Shown piece by piece: positions 27,517 through 36,216 of a stretch of 64,000 nt of DNA. The position numbers were made by a program, and so were the translations under genes. Positions within the stretch are counted from its first letter, which is position 1, and each line of letters starts with the position of its first letter. Source of the stretch: Peptoniphilus gorbachii (GTDB taxonomy: Bacteria > Bacillota > Clostridia > Tissierellales > Peptoniphilaceae); NCBI RefSeq assembly GCF_016908115.1, contig NZ_JAFBDH010000001.1, positions 62,001 to 126,000 on the forward strand, given 5' to 3'. The notes beneath the pieces were generated by a model, which saw only the letters and a list, made by a program, of their open reading frames with translations, made no database searches and had not been told where the DNA came from.

Positions 27517-28140
27517 TTAAAAAATAGAAATCGATTCATTTTTCTTTTGATCTTTATCATCAAGAGATTTAGTTTGATCAAAAGATTTGTTATTTTCTTT
27601 ATTTATTTCCTTTTGCTTATCATCTTCTCCATAATTATATTTTTTTCCCTTAGTTTTAAATTGTCCTGATATATATACTGAATTATCTTTCCAATCAACA
27701 CTAAGTCCTAGAGTTTCAGATATAAATCTTATAGGCACATAAGTTCTACCATCATATAGTATAGCTGGAGAATCTAGCTCGATAATTGATTCGTTTCCAG
27801 CCTTATTAACTTTTGCTTTAGTTGAATTAATATCAAGTTCTACTAAAACATCTATGGCACCTATTAGAACTCCTCTAGTGTTATTTTCATTTCTTTCATA
27901 AAAATTAATTTGAGCTCCCAAATTTTCAGAAATATATCTAATTGGAACCATAACCCTATTAGTTTTCTTATCAAAATAAGCTCTTCCCATTTCTTGCGGT
28001 ATTGTTTGAACAGCATCATTTATAAAAATATCAATATTTTTATCAGAAGCATCCTTTGGTAATTTTCCAGCTGCAAAAACAGATGTACTTAAAACCATAG
28101 TCATTAATCCAAGAACTGCAATTTTTTTTAATTTCTTCAT
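27517..28140 (-). CDS. Secreted copper amine oxidase N-terminal-like (stalk domain) protein
   Basis: A 207-residue exported protein. Residues 1-23 form a signal peptide (basic start, hydrophobic core, likely cut after VFA). Then come two copies of the stalk-domain motif: RVMVPIRYISENLGAQINF and RTYVPIRFISETLGLSVDW. The C-terminal ~45 residues are Lys/Asp/Asn-rich and probably disordered. Such domains are common in cell-surface proteins of Clostridia and are thought to be structural; no enzyme domain is attached here. AGGAGA precedes ATG; it follows the recombinase gene by 32 nt on the same strand. Confidence 0.85.
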   Translation of the reverse strand: MKKLKKIAVLGLMTMVLSTSVFAAGKLPKDASDKNIDIFINDAVQTIPQEMGRAYFDKKTNRVMVPIRYISENLGAQINFYERNENNTRGVLIGAIDVLVELDINSTKAKVNKAGNESIIELDSPAILYDGRTYVPIRFISETLGLSVDWKDNSVYISGQFKTKGKKYNYGEDDKQKEINKENNKSFDQTKSLDDKDQKKNESISIF

Positions 28141-28172
28141 AATTTCTCCTTTAATATAAGTGTTTTAAAATT

Positions 28173-29138
28173 TTAGTCCTCTTCTCTTACTTTTGAAAGA
28201 GGATTAGATTCTACTAATTTTTTTAGTGATTTTTTATTTACATGAGTGTAAATTTCTGTAGTATTAACAGATTCATGTCCCAATATTTCTTGTAAAGACC
28301 TTATATCTGCATTTCCATATTGATAAAGTAGTGTTGCCGCAGTATGTCTAAGTTTGTGAACAGAATATTTATTTGTATCAAGTCCAGAATTTTTCATATG
28401 CTTTTCTATCATGTGTTGAATTGATCTGTTGCTCATTCTTTGCTCTCTCATAGATAGAAATAGGGCGTCATCTTTTATTTGAGGACGAAGTTTTAAATAT
28501 TCATTTATAGCATAAACAGAAGCCTCATTTAGATAGATAGTTCTTTCTTTATTACCCTTTCCTATTACCTTTAGAGTGTTATCATCCTTCAAATGAGAAA
28601 TATTTATAGCAGAAAGCTCAGAAAGCCTCATACCGCAGTTTAAAAATAAAGTTACAATAGCATAATCTCTTTTTTTATAAAGTGCTTTTATTTTTGATTT
28701 CTCTATAGTTTTTAAAAGATTTAAACTTTGGTCAAGAGTTAGATAAACTGGTAAAGTCTTTTCAATTTTAGGCATATCTATATCTATAATTGGGTTTTTC
28801 TTAATTACCTCTATTTTAGCATATAAATAATTGTAAAAACTTCTAACTGATGAAATTTTTCTAAATTTTGATCTATTAGAAATTTTTCTTTCCCTTTCTA
28901 AAAAAGCATTATAGGCATATATATCTTGTTTTGTTACACTTTCTAATACCTCAGGGCTTATATCTTCGATAGCAATATCGTTAAAATCAATAGATTCATC
29001 AACTAAGTTTTTTCTTTTTTTTATAAATCTTACAAAAACTCTTAAATCATAGTAATATTCTTTGACTGTATTATCAGAAGAACCCTTTGTTGATTTCATA
29101 TAATCTAAGAAATCATCAACTAAATTTGAACTTATCAA
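28173..29138 (-). CDS. Tyrosine recombinase, XerC/XerD type
   Basis: Site-specific recombinase of the phage integrase family. I start it at TTG 29138, 5 nt after AGAGGTG; the in-frame ATG at 29153 has no ribosome site and lies just after the rny terminator. The 321 residues have a SAM-like DNA-binding N-domain and a catalytic domain with Arg in CGMRLSEL, Lys in GKGNKERTIYL, HKLRHTAATLL, LGHESVNTTEIYTHV (H and nucleophile Tyr). Size and lack of mobile-element neighbours suggest a chromosomal XerC/D (dimer resolution) role, but which one cannot be said. Confidence 0.88.
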   Translation of the reverse strand: MISSNLVDDFLDYMKSTKGSSDNTVKEYYYDLRVFVRFIKKRKNLVDESIDFNDIAIEDISPEVLESVTKQDIYAYNAFLERERKISNRSKFRKISSVRSFYNYLYAKIEVIKKNPIIDIDMPKIEKTLPVYLTLDQSLNLLKTIEKSKIKALYKKRDYAIVTLFLNCGMRLSELSAINISHLKDDNTLKVIGKGNKERTIYLNEASVYAINEYLKLRPQIKDDALFLSMREQRMSNRSIQHMIEKHMKNSGLDTNKYSVHKLRHTAATLLYQYGNADIRSLQEILGHESVNTTEIYTHVNKKSLKKLVESNPLSKVREED

Positions 29139-29159
29139 TCTATCACCTCTCATAAAAAT

Positions 29160-29185
29160 AAAAACCTGACAAAAGTCAGGTTTTT
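29160..29185 (-). terminator. Terminator after rny
   Basis: A perfect 11 bp stem (29160-29170 with 29175-29185, core ACCTGAC/GTCAGGT), 4 nt loop, followed on the - strand by a T-rich run. It begins 3 nt after the rny stop. Confidence 0.85.
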
Positions 29186-29187
29186 AA

Positions 29188-30720
29188 TTATTTAGCGTAT
29201 TCAACTGCTCTAGTTTCTCTTATGACATTAACTTTAATTTGTCCAGGGAAATCTAATTCAGCTTCTATTCTCTTAACAACATCTCTTGCAGTAATAGTAA
29301 TTTCTGCTTCAGATATTTTTTCAGGTTTTACTATTATACGAATTTCACGCCCAGCTTGAACTGCATAAGACTTTTCAATTCCCTCAAATTCATTAGCGAT
29401 TTCTTCAAGTTTTTCAAGTCTTTGAATATATGATTCAACTGTTTCGCGTCTTGCACCAGGTCTTGCAGCAGAAATAGCATCTGCAGCTTGAACTAAAACT
29501 GATTCTACACAATTTGGCTCAACATCCCCATGATGAGACTGGATTGCATTTATTACAAATTCAGATTCGTGATACTTTCTAGCAATTTCAACTCCAATAT
29601 CAACATGTGGAGCATCAAGATTTCTATCTACAGATTTTCCTATATCGTGTAGTAGTCCACCTCTCTTTGCAAGTTTAACGTCTGCTCCAATTTCACCAGC
29701 TAATATTCCTGCAATTTCAGCCACTTCAACTGAATGTTTAAGGTTGTTTTGTCCATAACTTGTTCTATATTTAAGTCTTCCCAAATATTTAATAATTTCT
29801 GGATGAAGTCCATGAACACCAGCATCATAAGCTGCTTGTTCACCAGATTCTTTGATTATAGTTTCAACTTCAGCTCTAGCCTTTTCTACAGTTTCTTCAA
29901 TCTTAGTTGGATGAATTCTGCCGTCATTTACAAGTTTTTCTAAAGCTACTCTTGCTATCTCTCTTCTTATTGGATCAAAACAAGATAATACTACAGCTTC
30001 AGGAGTATCATCAATAATTAAATCTACTCCAGTGATTGATTCAATAGCTCTAATATTTCTACCTTCTCTACCTATAATTCTCCCCTTCATTTCATCATTT
30101 GGAAGATTTACAACAGCAACAGTAGACTCTGCAACTTGATCTGCAGCACATCTTTGGATAGCTTGTGCAATTACATTTCTAGCATATTTTCCGGATTCTT
30201 CTTTGATTCTATTTTCATTTTCTTTGATAATAAGTGCTGATTCATTAGTGATTTCTTTTTTTAATTCATTTAAAAGAATTTCCTTACCTTCATCTTTAGT
30301 AAGACCGGCAACTTTTTGCAGCTCTTCTTCTCTCTTTTTAATAAGTTCTTCAGCTTGATCTTCTTTTTCTCTAAGACCTTCTAATTTCTTAGTAAGTTTT
30401 TCGTCTTTATGTTCAACTTGAGCAGACTTCTTGTCTAAAAGCTTTTCCTTAGATAAAACACGGTCTTCCATTTCTTTAATTTCAGCCCTTCTAATCTTAG
30501 CTTCATTTTCTTGCTCAGATCTTAGTTTTTGAATTTCTTCTTTAGCTTCAACAAGTAAAACTTTCTTTTGAGTTTGAGCTTGGTTCTCGGCATCGTAAAT
30601 CATCTTTTTTGATAATTCCTCAGCATTTTTAAGTTTACCTTCAGAAATATATCTTCTAACAGCATAGCCAATTGCCACACCAATAATACCCATAATAATA
30701 GTTAAAGTATTAAAATCCAT
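29188..30720 (-). CDS. rny: Ribonuclease Y
   Basis: Membrane-anchored endoribonuclease that starts mRNA decay in many Firmicutes. The 510 residues have one N-terminal membrane helix ([15 protein letters not shown]), a coiled coil to about residue 190, a KH domain ([26 protein letters not shown]) and an HD domain ([14 protein letters not shown]) with the metal-binding His-Asp pair. AGGAGGTG precedes ATG and a good promoter lies about 75 bp upstream. Confidence 0.97.
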   Translation of the reverse strand: MDFNTLTIIMGIIGVAIGYAVRRYISEGKLKNAEELSKKMIYDAENQAQTQKKVLLVEAKEEIQKLRSEQENEAKIRRAEIKEMEDRVLSKEKLLDKKSAQVEHKDEKLTKKLEGLREKEDQAEELIKKREEELQKVAGLTKDEGKEILLNELKKEITNESALIIKENENRIKEESGKYARNVIAQAIQRCAADQVAESTVAVVNLPNDEMKGRIIGREGRNIRAIESITGVDLIIDDTPEAVVLSCFDPIRREIARVALEKLVNDGRIHPTKIEETVEKARAEVETIIKESGEQAAYDAGVHGLHPEIIKYLGRLKYRTSYGQNNLKHSVEVAEIAGILAGEIGADVKLAKRGGLLHDIGKSVDRNLDAPHVDIGVEIARKYHESEFVINAIQSHHGDVEPNCVESVLVQAADAISAARPGARRETVESYIQRLEKLEEIANEFEGIEKSYAVQAGREIRIIVKPEKISEAEITITARDVVKRIEAELDFPGQIKVNVIRETRAVEYAK

Positions 30721-30791
30721 TCATACACACCTCCTATTTAGTTTTCATGTTTCAAATTTTACAATCATTTTCAGGCATAAGCCTTAAAATA

Positions 30792-30820
30792 ATTGTATAT
30801 CTTTTAAAAGCATAAGTCAA
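30792..30820 (-). promoter_or_regulatory. Promoter of rny
   Basis: On the - strand: TTGACT (30820-30815), 17 bp spacer, TACAAT (30797-30792). The leader contains an imperfect hairpin at 30764-30786 (AGGC/GCCT core). Confidence 0.65.
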
Positions 30821-30847
30821 ACATTAAAGTAAGTGTTTCAATGCCAT

Positions 30848-31144
30848 CTAATTACTTTTATTAATAGGTATAGCTAATTTATAACCTGATTTTATATCGT
30901 AGGATGTAATACTATTTAGTTTTTCAATATCCATTATAAATTTCATTTTATTCTTATATTCATAATTTTCTGAAATTGACCATAGGGTGTCACCCTTTTT
31001 TACAGTATACACTACGATTCTTAATTCTTTATCCTCTATTAATTTAGTATCATCAAAATTTTTTATTATTAAGCCAGAGTTAAAAATAAATATTAAAAAT
31101 AAAAATAAGAAAACTTTTGGCTTATTAATAATAATTCTTTTCAT
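30848..31144 (-). CDS. YneA-like LysM protein, probable SOS cell-division inhibitor
   Basis: A 98-residue protein with a short basic N-terminus, one membrane/signal segment (VFLFLFLIFIFNSGLII) and a single LysM domain (YTVKKGDTLWSISENYEY). This architecture and the divergent position next to lexA match B. subtilis YneA, which blocks division during the SOS response. The promoter has TTGACA with a LexA-type box covering its -10, and another box lies in the leader. Sequence similarity to YneA itself is limited to the architecture, so the symbol is left out. Confidence 0.75.
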   Translation of the reverse strand: MKRIIINKPKVFLFLFLIFIFNSGLIIKNFDDTKLIEDKELRIVVYTVKKGDTLWSISENYEYKNKMKFIMDIEKLNSITSYDIKSGYKLAIPINKSN

Positions 31145-31192
31145 AAAATCACCTCATATAAATTTGTTCGAAAATAGTTTAAACACCTGTAG

Positions 31193-31206
31193 TAAACAAG
31201 CGTATC
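31193..31206. promoter_or_regulatory. LexA-type box 1 (yneA-like/lexA intergenic)
   Basis: TAAACAAGCGTATC agrees with CGAACRNRYGTTYC at 11 of 14 positions. It lies just downstream of the start expected for the yneA-like transcript. Confidence 0.5.
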
Positions 31207-31218
31207 AAATATTAGTTC

Positions 31219-31232
31219 TAAACATATGTTAC
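31219..31232. promoter_or_regulatory. LexA-type box 2 over the yneA-like -10
   Basis: TAAACATATGTTAC, with the palindromic core AACATATGTT, agrees with the consensus at 11 of 14 positions. It covers the -10 of the - strand promoter, a position suited to repression. Confidence 0.7.
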
Positions 31233-31254
31233 AACTAAGGTTCTATTATGTCAA
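31226..31254 (-). promoter_or_regulatory. Promoter of the yneA-like gene
   Basis: On the - strand: perfect TTGACA (31254-31249), 17 bp spacer, TAACAT (31231-31226), the latter inside LexA box 2. Confidence 0.6.
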
Positions 31255-31273
31255 GTAAATAATACACTTATTT

Positions 31274-31285
31274 AAACTTTCGTTT
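31274..31285. promoter_or_regulatory. LexA-type box 3 near the lexA promoter
   Basis: AAACTTTCGTTT has symmetric AAAC/GTTT half-sites with a 4 bp spacer and lies 7 bp upstream of the lexA -35. Weaker match to the full consensus (about 9 of 14). Confidence 0.4.
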
Positions 31286-31292
31286 GAAATAC

Positions 31293-31321
31293 TTGTTTTA
31301 ATGTGCTATTATTAATATAGA
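31293..31321 (+). promoter_or_regulatory. Promoter of lexA
   Basis: TTGTTT at 31293-31298, 17 bp spacer, TATAGA at 31316-31321. Transcription would start about 10 bp before the GGAGG ribosome site. Confidence 0.45.
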
Positions 31322-31339
31322 AAAATTTGGAGGTAACCT

Positions 31340-31960
31340 ATGTACGAAGATCTAAACCAAAGAGAGCTTGAAATTTTATTTTTTATTAAAAGATTTATTG
31401 AATCTAAGTCTTACCCACCCACTGTCCGTGAAATCTGTTCTGGATGTAATATTAAATCTACATCAACAGTTTATTACGCACTTGAAAAATTGGAAACTAC
31501 CAATTATATTAGAAAAGACGCTTCCAAAACTAGAGCCCTTGAAATTGTTCCCCAAGATGACGACATACTAATGCTGAAAAAAAAGACCGTAGATGTTCCA
31601 ATTCTTGGTAGAGTTACAGCAGGTGCTCCTATTTTAGCCGTACAAAATATCGAAGATACTATGCCACTTCCTGTTGATTTTGTCTCAAATAAAGAACTTT
31701 TCATCCTAAAAGTTAAGGGAGAAAGTATGATCAATGCAGGAATTTGTGACGGAGACTATGTAATTATTGAAAAGGCAAATTCTGCCAGAAATGGTGAAAA
31801 AGTTTTAGCTTTAATTGACGAAGAAGCTACTATAAAAACTTTTTATAAAGAAAAGGACAGATATAGACTTCAACCTGAAAATGATAATATGGACCCTTTT
31901 TACTTTGACAAAGTCGATATATTGGGAAAAATTGTTGGACTTTACAGAAAAATGAACTAA
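31340..31960 (+). CDS. lexA: SOS regulator LexA
   Basis: Represses DNA-damage genes and cleaves itself when RecA filaments form. The 206 residues have the winged helix (SYPPTVREICSGCNIKSTSTVYYALEKLE), the Ala-Gly cleavage site in RVTAGAPI, catalytic Ser in GESMINAGI and Lys in NGEKVLALI. GGAGGTAACCT precedes ATG. It is the only + strand gene for several kilobases and is divergent from the yneA-like gene across three LexA-type boxes. Confidence 0.97.
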   Translation: MYEDLNQRELEILFFIKRFIESKSYPPTVREICSGCNIKSTSTVYYALEKLETTNYIRKDASKTRALEIVPQDDDILMLKKKTVDVPILGRVTAGAPILAVQNIEDTMPLPVDFVSNKELFILKVKGESMINAGICDGDYVIIEKANSARNGEKVLALIDEEATIKTFYKEKDRYRLQPENDNMDPFYFDKVDILGKIVGLYRKMN

Positions 31961-31998
31961 AAAATAACCTTACTGCTTATAAACAGTAAGGTTATTTT
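31961..31998 (+). terminator. Terminator after lexA
   Basis: A perfect 15 bp stem (31961-31975 with 31984-31998, core AACCTTACTG/CAGTAAGGTT), 8 nt loop, ending in T residues; it starts directly at the lexA stop. Confidence 0.8.
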
Positions 31999-32037
31999 AG
32001 TTAAACTAAATTTTAATAAGGAATTAAGAATTCTTTT

Positions 32038-32066
32038 ATAAGGGATATATATATCCCTTATTTTTT
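32038..32066 (+). terminator. Second hairpin with T tract downstream of lexA
   Basis: Inverted repeat around AAGGGATA/TATCCCTT with 9-10 paired bases, followed by six T residues (32061-32066). It points the same way as lexA and may back up its terminator; no gene lies between the two. Confidence 0.55.
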
Positions 32067-32152
32067 CATAAAAAACTAAATTCAATTTCAAACTTTTATC
32101 TATTTGTCTTTTAAATTTTTGGTTATTTCCAAAAAAAGACAATTTAAACCTC

Positions 32153-33439
32153 TTAAATGTTAATTAGATTTTCTTTATCAAGGGCATTTAAGAGATGTAT
32201 TAGGGCAAACTTAATGTGATAGTAAGAGAGACCTCCTTGGAAGTATACATAATAAGGCTCTCTCATTGGTCCATCTGCTGAAAGCTCTATAGATGAGCCC
32301 TCTATAAAATCCCCTGCTGCCATTATTACCTTGTCATCATATCCTGGCATGTCCCACGGCATAGGAGTGAATTCTGAGTCAACTGGAGAAGAAAATTGAA
32401 TGTATTTGCAAAATGTCTCTAAAATTTCTGGTTTTTTTAGTTCAATTGCCGTAACAATATCACTTCTTGGTTCGTCGCTTGATGGAATTGTTTTAAATCC
32501 CAATTCTTCAAAACATTTTGAGAAAAGCATAGATCCTTTTATTGCATCTTCAACAATTTTTGGTGACATAAAAAGCCCTTGTAGGATTTGTCTTGTCATG
32601 CCAAAAGTAAGTCCACAGTCCTTTCCTATTCCTGGCGCTGTAAGAATATTTGCAGCTCTATTAATTAGTTCAGACTTGCCTACAATATAGCCTCCAGTGT
32701 AAGATATTCCGCCTCCTGGATTTTTTATAAGTGAACCTGCCATAATATCAATTCCAAGCTCACTTGGCTCTATTAGTTCTGTGAATTCACCATAACAGTT
32801 GTCCACAAAAATTTTTATATTTTGATTTATCCTCTTAACTTCATCAATAGCTGCCTTTAGTTCAGAAATTGTAAAGGCCCTTCTATTTGAATATCCAGTT
32901 GACCTTTGCATTATTACAAGAGAAGTATTTTCTCTAATATAATTTTTTATGCTTTTTACATCAATTTTGCTGTCAATTAGGGGAACTTCAGAATAATCAT
33001 ATCCAGAATTAATTAATGAATCAGGATTATCTCCCCTTAATCCAATAACTTTTTGAAGTGTGTCATAGGGAGTTGAAGTAACAGATAAAAAGTGATCTCC
33101 TGGCTTTAAAACAGACTTAATTGCCAGTGTAATGGCATGAGTTCCTGATACAATATTTGACCTTACAAGACTATCTTCTGTTTTAAAAATTCTGGTGTAG
33201 ATGCTTTCTACCTTGTCTCTTCCAATATCTCCATAGCCATATCCTGTAGTCCAGTTAAAATCAGTTGACTTTAGCCCTTCTTCTTGCATGGCTTTTAAAA
33301 TCTTAACTTGATTATACTGTGCAATGTCACTAAATTCCTGGAATCTATCTTTTAAAGTTTCTTCATTTTTATTTACAAAATCAATTATTTTTTTATCAAT
33401 ATTATATTCTTCTTCAAATAATTTATCATATATTGTCAT
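32153..33439 (-). CDS. Methionine gamma-lyase family PLP enzyme (YnbB-like)
   Basis: A 428-residue PLP-dependent enzyme of the family annotated as methionine gamma-lyase or aluminium resistance protein. Visible: TGYGYGDIGRDKVESIYTRIF, SGTHAITLAIKSVLKPGD, SVTSTPYDTL, VDNCYGEF and the lysine motif SLIKNPGGGISYTGGYI. The true substrate of this branch is not settled. It is the last gene of the miaB-mutS-mutL-miaA run, 8 nt after miaA; B. subtilis also keeps ynbB near this group. Confidence 0.85.
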   Translation of the reverse strand: MTIYDKLFEEEYNIDKKIIDFVNKNEETLKDRFQEFSDIAQYNQVKILKAMQEEGLKSTDFNWTTGYGYGDIGRDKVESIYTRIFKTEDSLVRSNIVSGTHAITLAIKSVLKPGDHFLSVTSTPYDTLQKVIGLRGDNPDSLINSGYDYSEVPLIDSKIDVKSIKNYIRENTSLVIMQRSTGYSNRRAFTISELKAAIDEVKRINQNIKIFVDNCYGEFTELIEPSELGIDIMAGSLIKNPGGGISYTGGYIVGKSELINRAANILTAPGIGKDCGLTFGMTRQILQGLFMSPKIVEDAIKGSMLFSKCFEELGFKTIPSSDEPRSDIVTAIELKKPEILETFCKYIQFSSPVDSEFTPMPWDMPGYDDKVIMAAGDFIEGSSIELSADGPMREPYYVYFQGGLSYYHIKFALIHLLNALDKENLINI

Positions 33440-33447
33440 CTTTTCTC

Positions 33448-34356
33448 CTAAACTAATCTACTGTCAATATAATTTTCTATATCAGATAATATTCTATCTG
33501 ATTCTCTGTCAAACCACTTTATTCTATCATCTCTTCTAAACCAAGTAAGCTGTCTCTTTGCATAGTGCCTTGAATTTTTCTTTATTAAATCTACCATTTC
33601 ATCAAAATCTATATCGCCATCTAAATATGAAATTACTTCTTTATATCCAATGGCTTTAAGTGATTGAGAGTTTTTGTCTAGTCCTTCATCTAAAAGATTT
33701 TTCACTTCATCAACTAGACCTAAATCAACCATTTTATCTACTCTTTGGTTTATTTTTTCATAGAGTTTTGCCCTATCCATATTAAGTCCAAGGTAGATTA
33801 AATTGTAATCTTTATTTTCCTCACGAAAATTGTCGCCCTTTTTATTGCCACTTTTTAAAATTTCTAAGGCTCTTATAATTCTCTGCCCATTATTTTTGTG
33901 AATTTTTTCTGCAAGTCTTTTATCTTTTTCTTTAAGTTTTTCATAAAGAAATTCACTTCCCTCTTTTTCTAAAATCTCTCTAAGCTCATCTCTATACTCA
34001 TAATCTGGCTTAGTCTCAGTAAAATCTAAGTTATAGACAAGAGAATTGATGTAAAGGCCCGTTCCTCCAACTAAAAAAGGAAGTCTATCTCTATTATTTA
34101 TGTCTTTAATAATTTTTTTTGCAGAATTTTTAAAATCAGCTACAGTAAAATTATCTGAAGGTTCAACTATATCAATCATGTAATGAGGAATGCTTGTTTC
34201 TGTTAAGTCAATTTTTGCAGTGCCAATATTTAATTTTTTATAAATTTGCATGGAGTCACAAGAAATTATCTCGCCTTTATATTTTTTTGCAAGTTCAAGG
34301 GAAAGTTCTGTCTTTCCAATTCCAGTTGGTCCTGTTATTATTATTAAATTTTCCAT
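33448..34356 (-). CDS. miaA: tRNA dimethylallyltransferase MiaA
   Basis: Transfers a dimethylallyl group to A37 of tRNAs that read U-starting codons; MiaB, encoded 4.5 kb upstream in the same run, then methylthiolates that base. The 302 residues show the P-loop GPTGIGKTEL, ISCDSMQIYKKLNIGTAK, PFLVGGTGLYINSL and YAKRQLTWFRRD. The gene starts immediately after the mutL stop. Confidence 0.96.
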   Translation of the reverse strand: MENLIIITGPTGIGKTELSLELAKKYKGEIISCDSMQIYKKLNIGTAKIDLTETSIPHYMIDIVEPSDNFTVADFKNSAKKIIKDINNRDRLPFLVGGTGLYINSLVYNLDFTETKPDYEYRDELREILEKEGSEFLYEKLKEKDKRLAEKIHKNNGQRIIRALEILKSGNKKGDNFREENKDYNLIYLGLNMDRAKLYEKINQRVDKMVDLGLVDEVKNLLDEGLDKNSQSLKAIGYKEVISYLDGDIDFDEMVDLIKKNSRHYAKRQLTWFRRDDRIKWFDRESDRILSDIENYIDSRLV

Positions 34357-36216
34357 TTATTCCCTCAAAAATAATTTTGATATAGTGTGCTTTGATACTT
34401 CAACAACAGTTGGTCTTCCATGAGGACAAGTATATGGATTTTCACAATTTTTTAAATCTCTAATAAGTGATTCTATTTCAATATCAGAAAGGTCGTCTCC
34501 AGCCTTAACAGATGCCTTGCAGGCTTTTTTCATTATTTTATATAAATCAGCCTCATAATTTGATGAAATCTCTTTGTCGAGAGAATCAATAATGTCTCTT
34601 ATAAAATTGACATAAGTTGGCATGCCAAAAATCATAGGCACTTCTCTTAAAACTACAGAATTGTCTCCAAAGTCTTCAATTTTAAAGCCAAGCCTTGTAA
34701 ATAAGTCTAAATAATTTAAAATTTTGTCATATTCATTTTGGTTTAGCTCTATTATTTCTGGTTTTAGTAAAATTTGTGAAGTGATTTCACTCTTTAAATA
34801 CATGTGTAAAAACTTCTCATAGTTTACTCTTTCGTGGGCTGCATGTTGATCTACTATAAAAGTAATGTCCTCTCTTTGATTTTCTAAGAGAATGTAAGTC
34901 TTAAAGAGAACGCCTGCGATTCTTGTATTTAAAAGTTTTTCATCTATATGGTTTTTTTCGCTGTTAAATAAAAAGTTGTCATCTTCATATTCTTCAGTGA
35001 AAATTTTTTCTTCTTCTGGATTTATATCTTCTTTTAAGCTTTCTTTATATAAAACAGCATCTTCGTTAAAGGTATTCTTTAAAGAATCTTCACTCCTATC
35101 ATTTTCTATATCCCAAAGGCTCTTTAAGTTTGTATCTCTTTCTTGTACTTCAGGTTCAATAGATTCTTCTTCAAATATGTCAAAGACACTAATATTTTCC
35201 TTTTTATCTTCTATTTCAATTTTTCTAATGCTTCTGTTTGGGTAAATTACTTCTTCTACTATTTCAGCTAAAAGAGCACACAATATATTTTCATTGGATA
35301 TTTTTATTTCATTCTTTTTTGGATGAATATTTACATCAATTAATTTTGGATTAATATCAATGTATAAAACAAAAACAGGATATCTATTTAGTGGAATTAG
35401 CGAGTGATAATTTTTTTCTATTGCTCTTGATAGGTTGATGTTTCTTATAAATCTGCCATTTACAAAAATATACTGGCTGTCCCTATTTGATCTGAAAAGT
35501 TTATTGTCGGAAAAAAATCCCCTTATTTTATAATTTTCAGATTCAAAAGAACCTTCATTTAATGAAGATGCAATTTCTGAACCTAAAATACTAAAAATTC
35601 TGTTAATGGGGTCCTTGTCGCTTCCTGTATTTAAAATAATTTTCCCATCTCTTATTAGAGTGAATTTGATATTATTGTTACTTAGGGCAATTTTTTGCAC
35701 AATGTCAATTATATTATTTATCTCAGTTAAATCTTTACGCAAAAATTTTTTCCTAACTGGAGTGTTATAAAAGACATCGCTAATGACAAAAGTAGTTCCC
35801 CTTGGCATACCAACTTTATTTTTCTTTATTATTTTTCCATTTTCAATTAAGAGAGAATTTCCAGAAAGGTCTTCTTCTCTCTTGGTCATAAGTTTTATTT
35901 TTGAAATATTTGAAATACTTGCAAGAGCTTCCCCACGAAATCCTAAAGTTCTAATTTTTTCCAGGTCTTCAATTTTTTCTAGCTTTGATGTGGAGTGGCG
36001 AAGAAAGGCAACTTCAAGGTCCTCTTCAGAAAAACCTAATCCATTGTCTGAAACTTTAATAAAATCGGTACTTTCCCCTCTTATTTCTATAAGAATATCA
36101 TCTGCACCAGCATCTATAGAATTTTCCACTAATTCCTTTACTATTGAGGCTGAATTTTCAATTATTTCTCCTGCAGCTATTTTTGAAATAGTTGCTTCAT
36201 CTAAAAGTCTAATCAT
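34357..36216 (-). CDS. mutL: DNA mismatch repair protein MutL
   Basis: Mismatch-repair coordinator with nicking activity in bacteria that lack MutH. The 619 residues carry the GHKL ATPase (ISKIAAGEII, KELVENSIDAGA, DNGLGF, TLGFRGEALASI), a linker of about 100 acidic residues, and a C-terminal endonuclease domain with DQHAAHERVNYE and CPHGRPT, the metal-site motifs of nicking MutL. The ATG overlaps the mutS stop by one base. Confidence 0.97.
   Translation of the reverse strand: MIRLLDEATISKIAAGEIIENSASIVKELVENSIDAGADDILIEIRGESTDFIKVSDNGLGFSEEDLEVAFLRHSTSKLEKIEDLEKIRTLGFRGEALASISNISKIKLMTKREEDLSGNSLLIENGKIIKKNKVGMPRGTTFVISDVFYNTPVRKKFLRKDLTEINNIIDIVQKIALSNNNIKFTLIRDGKIILNTGSDKDPINRIFSILGSEIASSLNEGSFESENYKIRGFFSDNKLFRSNRDSQYIFVNGRFIRNINLSRAIEKNYHSLIPLNRYPVFVLYIDINPKLIDVNIHPKKNEIKISNENILCALLAEIVEEVIYPNRSIRKIEIEDKKENISVFDIFEEESIEPEVQERDTNLKSLWDIENDRSEDSLKNTFNEDAVLYKESLKEDINPEEEKIFTEEYEDDNFLFNSEKNHIDEKLLNTRIAGVLFKTYILLENQREDITFIVDQHAAHERVNYEKFLHMYLKSEITSQILLKPEIIELNQNEYDKILNYLDLFTRLGFKIEDFGDNSVVLREVPMIFGMPTYVNFIRDIIDSLDKEISSNYEADLYKIMKKACKASVKAGDDLSDIEIESLIRDLKNCENPYTCPHGRPTVVEVSKHTISKLFLRE

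Noticed and set aside
28173-29138. Integrase of a mobile element
   Set aside because: No attachment-site repeats, tRNA, excisionase or cargo genes flank it; it lies between housekeeping genes.
31957-32142. Small - strand protein downstream of lexA
   Set aside because: It covers two terminator hairpins, has no ribosome site and a random low-complexity composition.
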